Source: Diaminobutyricibacter sp. McL0608 (GTDB taxonomy: Bacteria > Actinomycetota > Actinomycetes > Actinomycetales > Microbacteriaceae). Taken from it: 64,000 nucleotides of DNA. The position numbers were made by a program, and so were the translations under genes. The notes under the pieces are model-generated. The model had not been told where the DNA came from and searched no databases. It worked only from the letters and a program-made list of their open reading frames with translations. Shown piece after piece: positions 17,631 through 32,737 of this stretch. The stretch spans positions 3,100,001 through 3,164,000 of the forward strand of contig NZ_CP154826.1 of assembly GCF_039613825.1 (NCBI RefSeq), written 5' to 3'. Each line of letters opens with the position of its first letter. Position 1 is the first letter of the stretch.

Positions 17631-18530
17631 TCAGCCTGCCGGGCGGGAAGGTGCGTATTCATCGATGACCTTCATGGACCTGGCCCAGTAGTCGTTGCTC
17701 GCTGCTTTGTCGGCGACCAGTTCGTCGGCATGCTCGTTGAGCAGTTTGACCTGTTCCTCCCACTCGGCATCGTACGCAGTCTTCGAGTAGCCGCTGGAGT
17801 CGCGGCAGTTCGCGTCCATCACAGCCAAGGCGATCTCCTCTTCGCTCGGGTCGTGCCGCTGCGCAACATCGATGTCGTACTTGTCGGAGATCGACTGCGA
17901 CGGCATGCCGTAGGGCCATTCAGGCAAGTCGGGCACCCCGGCAGGCTGCATGCATTTACGCCAGGCAGCGGCTGCAGCCTTCACGTCACCCCGCTGCCGC
18001 GCGGCTTCCCCCGCATCCGAGTAGAGCACGTTCGCAGTCTGGGTGTTGCGAGACAGTGGCAAGACCTTCCGCGCCGCTTTCAGGCACTTGTCCCATGGCT
18101 CCTGCCACGCAGGCGTCCACAACTCTTTGACCTTCGCTACCGCCTCCCGGAAGTCCACTGTCGTCCAATCCTGCGATGGCGCGGCGCCGTAGCCCCATTC
18201 CTGCGCGAGGGTCAGGTTGAAGACCCAGATCCCGTTCTCATTCGTGGAGGGACTCCCTTCCGCTTCAAGATCCCGCCAGACGGCGGGCCACTCGAGTCCT
18301 TCCGCCCTCATGCACGGCTGCATGATGAGGTCTTCGGCATACGTGCTCGCGGCCGTCAACTTATCGGGTGCGAAGTAGTCGTCGAGCGGCATGACCCACC
18401 GGTCGACATTCTTTTCGGGAAGGAGCAAGGCGGACTCTGACCCGCCAACCTTGGGGGAGCATCCCGCTAGAAGGAGTGTGAGGATGCCGCCAATGGCGAA
18501 AGCGTTCGGCACCCCAAGAGGTCGCGCCAT
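17631..18530 (-). CDS. Lipoprotein A, partner of the I36-like secreted protein
   Basis: The protein has 299 residues. The signal peptide ends in the lipobox LLLAGC, so it is a membrane-anchored lipoprotein. No known domain is recognised. The C-terminal half (from about residue 135) is essentially identical to lipoprotein B at 19142-20032. It carries conserved Cys residues (KCLKAARK, RKCMQPAG, DANCRDSSG) and a charged C-terminal helix. The N-terminal half differs clearly from copy B, while sharing LPEKN, WVMPLD and SQDWTT. The start ATG 18530 overlaps the I36-like stop as TGATG, so the two are translationally coupled. The MacA-like gene follows after 6 bases. Confidence 0.85.
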   Translation of the reverse strand: MARPLGVPNAFAIGGILTLLLAGCSPKVGGSESALLLPEKNVDRWVMPLDDYFAPDKLTAASTYAEDLIMQPCMRAEGLEWPAVWRDLEAEGSPSTNENGIWVFNLTLAQEWGYGAAPSQDWTTVDFREAVAKVKELWTPAWQEPWDKCLKAARKVLPLSRNTQTANVLYSDAGEAARQRGDVKAAAAAWRKCMQPAGVPDLPEWPYGMPSQSISDKYDIDVAQRHDPSEEEIALAVMDANCRDSSGYSKTAYDAEWEEQVKLLNEHADELVADKAASNDYWARSMKVIDEYAPSRPAG

Positions 18531-18976
18531 CACCAAGCAATCCCCCAAAAGCTCTGAAAGTACCCGGAAGAAATACGGTCATGGAAGACCTTGTTAACCT
18601 CGCCGATCGCATCGTGGATGTTGCCATCCGATGCCCCGCGGGGTAGCTGAATCACGGAACCGCCCTTCTTGGCGTGCTCGTAGAACCGCACAGCCTCGCT
18701 GTTCCCGTTGTTCTTGACGGACGAAGCAGTGTCATTGCCGCCGATGGTGGTGCCGACATATTTGTGCGACACCTCGGAATAATCGGGGATGTACCGCTGG
18801 AAGGAGATGAGAGCACCATCCTTGCCCGAGGTCTTCCACAACGTGTCCCCCCAGATGCAGGCGGCGCCCGACGGGCAGTTGGCGGCCGCGGCGTTGGCAG
18901 GGGCGACGCCCGTCGCAATGAGACCGAGCGAAAGGGCGGCCCCGACGGCAGCAGTGAGTGCAAGGCGTTTGGGCAT
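18530..18976 (-). CDS. Secreted peptidase inhibitor I36-like protein A
   Basis: This 148-residue protein has a signal peptide (MPKRLALTAAVGAALSLG, cleavage near ANA-AA). The mature part begins NCPSGAACIWGD and contains N-D-T-A-S-S-V and VRFYEHAKKGG. That is the Cys/aromatic/Gly pattern of the peptidase inhibitor I36 family, a βγ-crystallin-like fold, so two Cys may form a disulphide. I used ATG 18976 rather than an upstream in-frame start, because it begins the signal peptide and sits about 30 bases after a good promoter. The C-terminal third differs from copy B; the first two thirds are nearly identical. Inhibition of a protease is possible but unproven. Confidence 0.8.
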   Translation of the reverse strand: MPKRLALTAAVGAALSLGLIATGVAPANAAAANCPSGAACIWGDTLWKTSGKDGALISFQRYIPDYSEVSHKYVGTTIGGNDTASSVKNNGNSEAVRFYEHAKKGGSVIQLPRGASDGNIHDAIGEVNKVFHDRISSGYFQSFWGIAW

Positions 18977-19013
18977 ACGAGATTCCGTCCGTTTCGTTTT
19001 GATGATCAGGACA

Positions 19014-19042
19014 AATATACCTTGGGCACAAACGCACTGCAA
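19014..19042 (-). promoter_or_regulatory. Promoter of I36-like gene A
   Basis: On the minus strand a TTGCAG -35 (19037-19042) and a TATATT -10 (19014-19019) are separated by exactly 17 bases. Copy B has the same -10 and spacer but TTGTCG at -35, so the two copies may differ in strength. Confidence 0.7.
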
Positions 19043-19050
19043 TTCGGGAA

Positions 19051-19135
19051 CGGGGGTGTAGTCGTCCGAGCTGAAGCTGTCGAAGTCGACGAAGCTCAGG
19101 TCGTTCTCGCTGAACGCCGAGTCGTCGGCGAAGAT
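19051..19135 (-). pseudogene. 85-bp rpoC 3'-end fragment (duplication scar)
   Basis: This stretch is identical over 85 bases to 20635-20719, encoding the RpoC tail from IFADDSAF to DDYTP. It lacks the rpoC stop codon and terminator. At 19135/19136 it joins directly to the 3' flank of the lipoprotein gene. It is a non-functional remnant that records tandem duplication of an rpoC-adjacent segment. Confidence 0.95.
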
Positions 19136-19141
19136 AGAGCC

Positions 19142-20032
19142 TCAGCCTGCCGGGCGGGAAGGTGCGTATTCATCGATGACCTTCATGGACCTGGCCCAGT
19201 AGTCGTTGCTCGCCGCTTTGTCGGCGACCAGTTCGTCGGCATGCTCGTTGAGCAGTTTGACCTGTTCCTCCCACTCGGCATCGTACGCAGTCTTCGAGTA
19301 GCCGCTGGAGTCGCGGCAGTTCGCGTCCATCACAGCCAAGGCGATCTCCTCTTCGCTCGGGTCGTGCCGCTGCGCAACATCGATGTCGTACTTGTCGGAG
19401 ATCGACTGCGACGGCATGCCGTAGGGCCATTCAGGCAAGTCGGGCACCCCGGCAGGCTGCATGCATTTACGCCAGGCAGCGGCTGCAGCCTTCACGTCAC
19501 CCCGCTGCCGCGCGGCTTCCCCCGCATCCGAGTAGAGCACGTTCGCAGTCTGGGTGTTGCGAGACAGTGGCAAGACCTTCCGCGCCGCTTTCAGGCATTT
19601 CTCCCATGGCTCCTGCCACGCAGGCGTCCACAACTCTTTTGCCCTCGCAACCCACGCTCGCTGGTCGATGGTCGTCCAATCCTGCGATGGGCCAAACCCG
19701 TAGCCGAACTGTTCCGCGAGCGAAAGGTTGAAGATGCTGATTCCGATCTCCTTCACCGATGGGCTCCCCTTCGCCTGAAGGTCACGCCACGGCGGTTCCC
19801 ACTCGAAACCTGCGTCGTTCATGCACGGCTTCATGAGAAGGTTCTCGGCGTAGTCGCCAGCAAGGGATTGCCTGTCTGTCTCGAAGAATTGATCTAACGG
19901 CATTACCCAGCCTTCGAGGTTCTTCTCAGGAAGTGGGACCTTCCGATGGTTTTCGCCCGTTCCGCCGGCACACCCGGTAAGAGCGAGCACGATGGCCGAG
20001 CACACGACCATCACTGTCGAATCGCGTCTCAC
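19142..20032 (-). CDS. Lipoprotein B, partner of the I36-like secreted protein
   Basis: The protein has 296 residues and starts at GTG 20032, overlapping the I36-like stop by 4 bases (GTGA). The signal peptide ends in the lipobox ALTGC. From about residue 133 to the end it is nearly identical to lipoprotein A. Before that only scattered blocks are shared (PLPEKNLEGWVMPLD, SQDWTTID). No domain is recognised. Unlike copy A it is not followed by transporter genes; next downstream are the rpoC scar and the promoter of copy A. It is presumably anchored outside the cell membrane and works with the secreted protein encoded just upstream. Confidence 0.85.
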   Translation of the reverse strand: MRRDSTVMVVCSAIVLALTGCAGGTGENHRKVPLPEKNLEGWVMPLDQFFETDRQSLAGDYAENLLMKPCMNDAGFEWEPPWRDLQAKGSPSVKEIGISIFNLSLAEQFGYGFGPSQDWTTIDQRAWVARAKELWTPAWQEPWEKCLKAARKVLPLSRNTQTANVLYSDAGEAARQRGDVKAAAAAWRKCMQPAGVPDLPEWPYGMPSQSISDKYDIDVAQRHDPSEEEIALAVMDANCRDSSGYSKTAYDAEWEEQVKLLNEHADELVADKAASNDYWARSMKVIDEYAPSRPAG

Positions 20033-20475
20033 CAGGCGAGTCCCCAGAAACTCTCGAAGTACCCGGACGAAATTCGATCGTAGAAGACTTTGGTGACGTC
20101 ACCGATGGCATCATGCATGTTCCCGTCGGACTGCCCCGGTTTCAGCTGGATATAGGCCCCTCCGTGTCGAGCGTGTTCATGAAACCTCACCCGCTCCCAG
20201 TTGCCGTTGTTCTTGACGGACGAAGCGGTGTCGTTACCCCTGATGGTGGTGCCGACATATTTGTGCGACACCTCGGAATAATCGGGGATGTACCGCTGGA
20301 AGGAGATGAGAGCACCATCCTTGCCCGAGGTCTTCCACAACGTGTCCCCCCAGATGCAGGCGGCGCCTGACGGGCAGTTGGCGGCCGCGGCGCTGGCAGG
20401 GGCGACGCCCGTCGCAATGAGACCGAGCGATAGGGCGGCCCCGATGGCAGCAGTGAGTGCAAGGCGTTTGGGCAT
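20029..20475 (-). CDS. Secreted peptidase inhibitor I36-like protein B
   Basis: This 148-residue protein has a signal peptide ending near ASA-AA and the same mature N-terminus as copy A (NCPSGAACIWGD). Up to about residue 78 there are only a few substitutions between the copies. From SSVKNNGN onwards they differ at many positions (WERVRFHEHARHGGAYIQLKP here). The end is similar again (DRISSGYFESFWGLAW). ATG 20475 was chosen because it begins the signal peptide and follows its own promoter. It is the first gene after rpoC. Confidence 0.8.
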   Translation of the reverse strand: MPKRLALTAAIGAALSLGLIATGVAPASAAAANCPSGAACIWGDTLWKTSGKDGALISFQRYIPDYSEVSHKYVGTTIRGNDTASSVKNNGNWERVRFHEHARHGGAYIQLKPGQSDGNMHDAIGDVTKVFYDRISSGYFESFWGLAW

Positions 20476-20512
20476 ACCAGATTCCGTCCGTTTCGTTTTG
20501 ATGATCAGGACA

Positions 20513-20541
20513 AATATACCTTGGGCACAAACGCACGACAA
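20513..20541 (-). promoter_or_regulatory. Promoter of I36-like gene B
   Basis: A TTGTCG -35 (20536-20541), a 17-base spacer and a TATATT -10 (20513-20518) lie on the minus strand. It sits just after the rpoC terminator, so this cassette is transcribed independently of rpoBC. Confidence 0.7.
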
Positions 20542-20573
20542 TTCGGGCGGTTGCTCTCGTCGCCGTGAAACGG

Positions 20574-20608
20574 GGAAGGGCCCCGGCGCGATGCGCCGAG
20601 GCCCTTCC
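20574..20608 (-). terminator. rpoC terminator
   Basis: A stem of about 16 base pairs (GGAAGGGCC then CGGCGC against its complement, with one wobble) and a 3-base loop lies 12 bases after the rpoC stop. A short T-containing stretch follows. The equivalent region is missing from the scar in unit A. Confidence 0.8.
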
Positions 20609-20620
20609 TGGTACGGAACC

Positions 20621-24496
<3,876 letters not shown>

Positions 24497-24548
24497 TTTT
24501 CCTTCTCTCCTGGAAAAAGTGTTTCGTCAGTTGGGTCTTGGCCGGCTT

Positions 24549-28046
<3,498 letters not shown>

Positions 28047-28240
28047 GGAAATAACCTCCGTGGGCCCCGTCGGGCCTCAGTTACTGTCGGTCAGGTGTGT
28101 GGTGTTGTGGACGAGAACTCCCAGGACGTCTGTATGCTGGTGCCGATATCTGACCTGTGGTCACAGGCCCGGGCACACTCAGAAAATGCAGAGCCGACCG
28201 CAATATGAAGGCAGATTTCTGTCTGGGAGCGCAAAGAACA

Positions 28241-28270
28241 ACTATATGTCAATTTGACGCGCCGTGTCCA
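28241..28270 (-). promoter_or_regulatory. Candidate proximal rpoB promoter
   Basis: TGGACA (28265-28270) and TATAGT (28241-28246) are 18 bases apart on the minus strand. An overlapping TTGACA directly before TATAGT may also be read as a -35, but it has no good -10 at the right distance. Confidence 0.5.
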
Positions 28271-28301
28271 CTTAAATTCTTGACCGGGTGTCGATTCTCC
28301 G

Positions 28302-28330
28302 GTATAACCCCAGGCGCGTACTAGGTGTAA
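28302..28330 (-). promoter_or_regulatory. Candidate distal rpoB promoter
   Basis: TTACAC (28325-28330) and TTATAC (28302-28307) are 17 bases apart on the minus strand, just after the response-regulator stop. Confidence 0.4.
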
Positions 28331-28370
28331 CGCCCCGCGCATCCCTGTATTCCCGCGGATCTGCCGGGTT

Positions 28371-29066
28371 TCAGGAGCGCACGAGCGCGATCGCCTGGGA
28401 GCGGTCACGCACCGCGACTTTGGCGAAAATCGCGTTGATGTGCGTCTTCACGGTCGCGACGCTGACGAACAGGCGGGCTGCGATCTCGCCGTTGCTGAGT
28501 CCGTCGGCGATCAGCGCGAGGACCTCCGCCTCACGTCTCGTGAGGGTCGGGAACCGGCCGAGCAGAGCATCCGCCGACACCGGACCGCCGCTCACCTGCG
28601 CGGACGGGGGCGTCGCCGCGCCGGTCAGTGTGCTGACCAGCAGAGCGCCCACTTCGGGCGCGAACGTGGACTGGCCGCGTGCCACGGCACGGATGGCCGC
28701 CGCGACCTCCGCGCGGCCGGCGTCCTTGGTCAGGTAGCCCTTCGCTCCCGCGCGCAGGGCAGCGAGGATCGAGTCGTCGTCGGCGAACGTCGTCAGCACG
28801 AGGATCGCCGACCCTGGCGCCTCCCGCACGATCCGCTCGGTCGCGCCGACGCCGTCGAGCACGGGCATCCGGAGATCCATGAGCACGACGTCCGGGCGTG
28901 CCTCGACAGCGAGCCGGACAGCCTCCTCCCCGTCGGCCGCCTCTCCGACGACCTCGACGTCGGGCAGGAGCGACAGCACGGTCACCAGTCCGTCGCGGAT
29001 GATCGCCTGGTCGTCGGCGACGAGCACGCGGATGCTGTCCGGTGCGGACACTGACGCGTCGGTCAC
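28371..29066 (-). CDS. NarL/LuxR-family response regulator
   Basis: The protein has 231 residues. The receiver domain (about 12-130) has the acidic pair in VLVADDQ, the phospho-acceptor Asp in VVLMDLRMP, and the conserved Thr and Lys in LTTFADD and YLTKDAG. The C-terminal LuxR-type helix-turn-helix (about 165-230) reads LTRREAEVLALIADGLSNGE. It starts at GTG 29066, overlapping the kinase stop by 4 bases, so the pair is coupled. Its targets are unknown. The adjacent membrane protein at 30279-30788 may be part of the regulated or sensing unit. It ends about 40 bases before the distal rpoB promoter. Confidence 0.92.
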   Translation of the reverse strand: MTDASVSAPDSIRVLVADDQAIIRDGLVTVLSLLPDVEVVGEAADGEEAVRLAVEARPDVVLMDLRMPVLDGVGATERIVREAPGSAILVLTTFADDDSILAALRAGAKGYLTKDAGRAEVAAAIRAVARGQSTFAPEVGALLVSTLTGAATPPSAQVSGGPVSADALLGRFPTLTRREAEVLALIADGLSNGEIAARLFVSVATVKTHINAIFAKVAVRDRSQAIALVRS

Positions 29067-30271
29067 GAGAGGCTCGCTTCCGCCGTGACGACGAATCGCC
29101 CGGAGTCGACCCCGGCGGACGCCCGACCACCGGCGGGAAGCGCGGCGAACCTCTCGCGCATCCCTTCGAGTCCGTGGCTTCCGCCCGACCGGGCGAGCAC
29201 GCGCGCGCCGGCGCCCCGGCCGCCGGCGGTGTCCGGATCGTCGACCAGCGGGTTCGAGACCGTGAGCCGCACCCCGTCCGCCGACCATGCGAGCAGCGCC
29301 TGGACCGGCTCCCCCGGCGCGTGCTTGCGGGCGTTGCTCAGTGACTCCTGGAGGGCGCGCTCGAGGGCGATCGCCTGGTCCGTATCCAGTTCTCGGGGCG
29401 AACCTGTCGTGGTCAACTCCACCGCACCTCCGAGCGAGCGGTGCGCGGCCAGCAGGCCGGCGATCGCGGTGTCGAAGGAGCCCGCCTGGTCGGACGGACC
29501 AGGGTCGGCGCGGCGCGCATCCGGATCCCGCAGCGCATCGACGGCACGGCGTGCCTCGCCCAGACCGGAGGCCGCGAGCGCCCGGGCGTCGGCGACGCGC
29601 GACCGAGCGGCATCGACCTCTCCCGACTCCAGCAGCGCCTCGACGGCATCGAGCTGGATCACGAGGCCGCCCAGGCTGTGGGCGAGAACGTCGTGGATGT
29701 CGCGGGCGGCACTCTGACGCTGGCCGAGCAGCTCGATCTGCGCCTTCTCCTCACGCACGGTCAGCTCCCGCTCCCGCAGCAGCTCGGCCTGCGCCTCCGC
29801 TTCGCGGAACTGGCGGCGGCTGATGCCGACCAGCACGGCGACCGCGATGCCGCCGATCAGGGCGAGCACGGTGAGGAGTGGCGTTCCGAACGGGACTGCG
29901 CCGACAGCGACGAGCACAACGCTGATGAACGCGACGCCCAGACCGACCAGGACGGGCCGCGCCGGGTCTGCGACCACCATCAGCACTCCGACGACGACCG
30001 GCACGATGCCGATGCCGTTCGTGGAGGCGGCCACTATGGATCCCGCGAAAGCCATGACCATCGCGAGGACGAGACCGACAGCGGACGGAACGCCGCGGAA
30101 CGCGAGGATGAGCCGCAGCAGCCAGGCGGCCAGGGCAGCCATGCCGAGGACGAGGACCCACACCGGCCTGCTCGCGGTGTGCGTGGTCAGAATCGAATAG
30201 GTGACCACGAGGATGCCGAACAGGTTGAGCCCGAAGCTCAGCCAGCTCGGCTGCCTCAACGTATCCGTCAC
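29063..30271 (-). CDS. NarL-type sensor histidine kinase
   Basis: This 402-residue protein has an N-terminal membrane region with about five to six helices (residues 8-165) and no large extracellular loop. It therefore probably senses the membrane or a lipid-soluble signal. It continues with a HisKA_3 dimerisation domain (phospho-acceptor in ARDIHDVLAHSLGGL) and a C-terminal HATPase-like domain with a weak N-box ALQESLSNARKHAPG. I set the start at GTG 30271, 7 bases after the upstream stop; a longer upstream frame is a shadow of the neighbouring gene. Such kinases in Actinobacteria often control adjacent ABC exporters, but none adjoins here. Confidence 0.9.
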   Translation of the reverse strand: MTDTLRQPSWLSFGLNLFGILVVTYSILTTHTASRPVWVLVLGMAALAAWLLRLILAFRGVPSAVGLVLAMVMAFAGSIVAASTNGIGIVPVVVGVLMVVADPARPVLVGLGVAFISVVLVAVGAVPFGTPLLTVLALIGGIAVAVLVGISRRQFREAEAQAELLRERELTVREEKAQIELLGQRQSAARDIHDVLAHSLGGLVIQLDAVEALLESGEVDAARSRVADARALAASGLGEARRAVDALRDPDARRADPGPSDQAGSFDTAIAGLLAAHRSLGGAVELTTTGSPRELDTDQAIALERALQESLSNARKHAPGEPVQALLAWSADGVRLTVSNPLVDDPDTAGGRGAGARVLARSGGSHGLEGMRERFAALPAGGRASAGVDSGRFVVTAEASLS

Positions 30272-30278
30272 GAGACCA

Positions 30279-30788
30279 TCATGCTGCGACAGCGGGCATC
30301 CGATCGAGACGGTAGGCGAACACGGCGGTTCGCGCGGCGCGGTTCGCGGCCACGAGCAGGACGAGGATGCCGGTCGAGGCGGCCAGGTGGGAACCCGCCT
30401 GGGCGGCCAGCACGTCGATGCCGACGCGGATGACGATGACCAGCACCCAGAGGGCGAGACCCCACCAGCCGGTGCGACTCTCCACGCTGGCCGGACGTTG
30501 CGGGTCGGTGATCGGGCTCGCAAGCGGGCGGAACACCGCTATCGATCCCATCCACGCGCCGATGCCGAGAGAGATGGCGATCTCGACGAGGAGAACGGCG
30601 ATGTCCAGGGCGGTCAGGTGTGTTGCGTCCGTCGTCTGCACCAGCAGGACCACGCCGACGACCGCCATGATCGCGGGAAGCCGCCACATGCTGGAGATCG
30701 AAACGGGACGCCAGGTCAGCTGGCGGAAACCGATCCAGCCGATGATGACGACGATGAGCAGTGCGTTTCCGATGGTCTGGAGTGTCAT
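30279..30788 (-). CDS. Multi-pass membrane protein, unknown function
   Basis: This 169-residue protein starts at ATG 30788 and has four to five hydrophobic segments (about 4-22, 34-52, 60-82, 105-128, 140-160) with short loops. The topology recalls small CcdC/DUF1453-type proteins, but no diagnostic motif is visible. It is first in a three-gene unit with the kinase and response regulator and may be an auxiliary sensor. Confidence 0.7.
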   Translation of the reverse strand: MTLQTIGNALLIVVIIGWIGFRQLTWRPVSISSMWRLPAIMAVVGVVLLVQTTDATHLTALDIAVLLVEIAISLGIGAWMGSIAVFRPLASPITDPQRPASVESRTGWWGLALWVLVIVIRVGIDVLAAQAGSHLAASTGILVLLVAANRAARTAVFAYRLDRMPAVAA

Positions 30789-30877
30789 GGATCCAGACTC
30801 GCTTCGGGCATCGAAACGGAACACCACCCCAGGGTTGAGGTTCGGGTGGAGAAAGCCGCCCGACGTAAGGTGGACTC

Positions 30878-31744
30878 GTGCCCGAGAACCCGTCCGTGAC
30901 CCTGAAGGAGAGCGGCTACCGGGCGGTCATCGAAGCCGACCGGTTCGTGCCCGGCTCCTACCAGCTCGTCGTCGACGGCACGCCCCAGTCGCACGTGAAC
31001 CTCGACGACCCCAGCCAGCTGTTCTTCGAATACATCCAGCGGATGGGCAACGTCATCGACCTGATCGGCGAACCGGGCCAGCCCATCACCGCTGTGCACC
31101 TCGGTGCCGGCGCGCTGACCCTCCCCCGGTACATCGCCTACACGCGTCCGGGTTCCCGCCAGCAGGTCGTCGAACTCGAGAGCAACCTGGTCGACCTCGT
31201 GCGCGAGCACCTTCCCCTTCCCCGCTACGCCCAGATCCGGGTGCGCCACGGCGACGCCCGGGAGGTCGTGGCGAAACTGCCCGCAGGACTTCGCGGTTCC
31301 GTCGACCTTCTCGTGATCGACATCTTCAGCGGCGCACGCACTCCCGCCCATGTCACGAGCCTCGAGTTCTACACGTCGGCGGTCGAACTCCTCGCACCCG
31401 ACGGCATCGTGCTCGTGAACGTCGCCGACGGGCCACCGCTCGCTTTCGCCCGCAGCCAGGTCGCGACCCTGGGAGCCGCGATCGCGAATGTCGCCGCGCT
31501 GGCGGAGACCCAGGTGCTCAAGAGCCGCCGGTTCGGCAACGTCGTGCTCGTGGGCTCGAACGCGCCGCTGCCGATGGACTGGCTGCCGCGCCTGCTCGCG
31601 GGCGGTCCGCATCCTGCGAAAGCGGTGGCCGGTGCCGAGCTGGCGGCGTTCGCCGCGGGTGCGTCCGTGGTCACCGACGCGACGAGCGTGCCGTCCCCGC
31701 CGCCGGCGCGCAGCATCTTCCAGACGGGCACGCGCCGCGACTGA
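30878..31744 (+). CDS. Spermidine synthase-like methyltransferase-fold protein
   Basis: The protein has 288 residues. It shows a Rossmann methyltransferase core of the spermidine synthase type: the glycine loop VHLGAGALTLPRYIA, acidic VELESNLVDL, and DLLVIDIFSGARTP. The SAM/aminopropyl pocket is recognisable, but the classical spermidine synthase GGGxG loop is altered, so the substrate is unclear. It starts at GTG 30878 with an AAGGTGG site. It is monocistronic and divergent from the kinase unit. Confidence 0.8.
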   Translation: MPENPSVTLKESGYRAVIEADRFVPGSYQLVVDGTPQSHVNLDDPSQLFFEYIQRMGNVIDLIGEPGQPITAVHLGAGALTLPRYIAYTRPGSRQQVVELESNLVDLVREHLPLPRYAQIRVRHGDAREVVAKLPAGLRGSVDLLVIDIFSGARTPAHVTSLEFYTSAVELLAPDGIVLVNVADGPPLAFARSQVATLGAAIANVAALAETQVLKSRRFGNVVLVGSNAPLPMDWLPRLLAGGPHPAKAVAGAELAAFAAGASVVTDATSVPSPPPARSIFQTGTRRD

Positions 31745-31828
31745 GGATCGTTCGCGATCGGGCAACGTGCGTAGCATCGCGCCGACCGGGCCGACGGAAG
31801 TCGTGAGGTCGCGGGGCGATCGCGCGGG

Positions 31829-32737
31829 TCAGGCGTGGCGGAACAGTACGTGCTGGCCGGGGCGGAACTGGGCGAACGCGTCGAGGGAGGCATCGGCGAC
31901 CACGGCGATCACCGGGTAGCCGCCGGTGACCGGATGGTCCGCCAGCAGCACCGTCGGCGTGCCGTCCGGAGACACCTGCACGGCGCCCGCCACCATCGGT
32001 TCGCTGGGCAGTTCCCGCGTCACGGCCCGCTCGAGCACGATCTCCGGCTCGGGTGCGCGGCCGGCGACGTGCGCTGGACCGCGAACCGTCTCGAGCCGCG
32101 TTCCGACCCGGTTCGACGCCACGGACACCGACCACGGACGCTCGAAGAAGACGTCGACGGCGGCGGGGGTGAACCAGTCGGCACGCGGTCCGCGGCCGGC
32201 GCGCACGGTCACGACCTCGTCGTCGGGCGCCGGCACGGGCACGAAATCGAGCAATGGAACGGCGGTGTGGGGTTCTGCGCCGATCGGCAGCACGCTCCCC
32301 TGCGTGACCTGATCGGGCCCGAGCCCGGCGAGGATGTCCCGCGACCGCGACCCGAGAACCGCGGGCGCGTCGAACCCTCCGCGCACTGCGAGGACGAACC
32401 GGATGCCGTGCTCGGCGGACCCGATGTGCAGTTCACTCCCGTCAGGCGCGAACGTCGCGACATTCGCATCCACGCCCACACCGTCGAGGGTGACCGTTCC
32501 CCACGCCCCGCCGACCGCGAACCAGCACGGTCCGCTGAAACGGGCGACGAACCCGCCGAACAGGATCTCCAGCCCCGCCGCGCCCTCCTCGTTGCCGACC
32601 AGGCGGTTCACCAGGCGCAGCGCCCCGCGATCGAGCGCCCCCGAACCCGTGACGCCGATGGCGGCATGGCCCGGACGGCCGAGATCCTCCAGCAGCGTGA
32701 GCGGTCCAGGAGCCGCGACGTGGAGGGCGCCGGTCAC
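31829..32737 (-). CDS. pxpC: 5-oxoprolinase subunit PxpC
   Basis: This 302-residue protein of the biotin-dependent carboxyltransferase-like (KipA) family starts ALHVAAPGPLTLLEDLGRPG and contains GSGALDRGALRLVNRLVGN, the family signature. Together with PxpA and PxpB it hydrolyses 5-oxoproline to glutamate at the cost of ATP. It overlaps pxpB by 4 bases. The order pxpA-pxpB-pxpC on the minus strand is compact. Confidence 0.95.
   Translation of the reverse strand: MTGALHVAAPGPLTLLEDLGRPGHAAIGVTGSGALDRGALRLVNRLVGNEEGAAGLEILFGGFVARFSGPCWFAVGGAWGTVTLDGVGVDANVATFAPDGSELHIGSAEHGIRFVLAVRGGFDAPAVLGSRSRDILAGLGPDQVTQGSVLPIGAEPHTAVPLLDFVPVPAPDDEVVTVRAGRGPRADWFTPAAVDVFFERPWSVSVASNRVGTRLETVRGPAHVAGRAPEPEIVLERAVTRELPSEPMVAGAVQVSPDGTPTVLLADHPVTGGYPVIAVVADASLDAFAQFRPGQHVLFRHA

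Larger units (their letters stand above)
17625..19135 (-). repeat. Tandem duplication unit A (distal copy)
   Basis: This 1511-bp unit matches unit B (19136-20719). It holds the lipoprotein gene, the I36-like gene and an 85-bp rpoC fragment. The outer segments (17625 to about 18128, and about 18745 to 19048) are nearly identical to unit B with only a few substitutions. The central ~615 bp is strongly diverged. Confidence 0.9.
28047..28370 (-). promoter_or_regulatory. rpoBC leader and promoter region (324 bp, no gene)
   Basis: This gap holds the control region of rpoBC. Two candidate promoters are listed separately, which would give leaders of about 190 and 250 bases. Just before the ribosome-binding site lies a short hairpin (GGCCC-CGTC-GGGCC, 28063-28076) that could influence initiation. 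No ORF with coding character is present. Confidence 0.6.
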
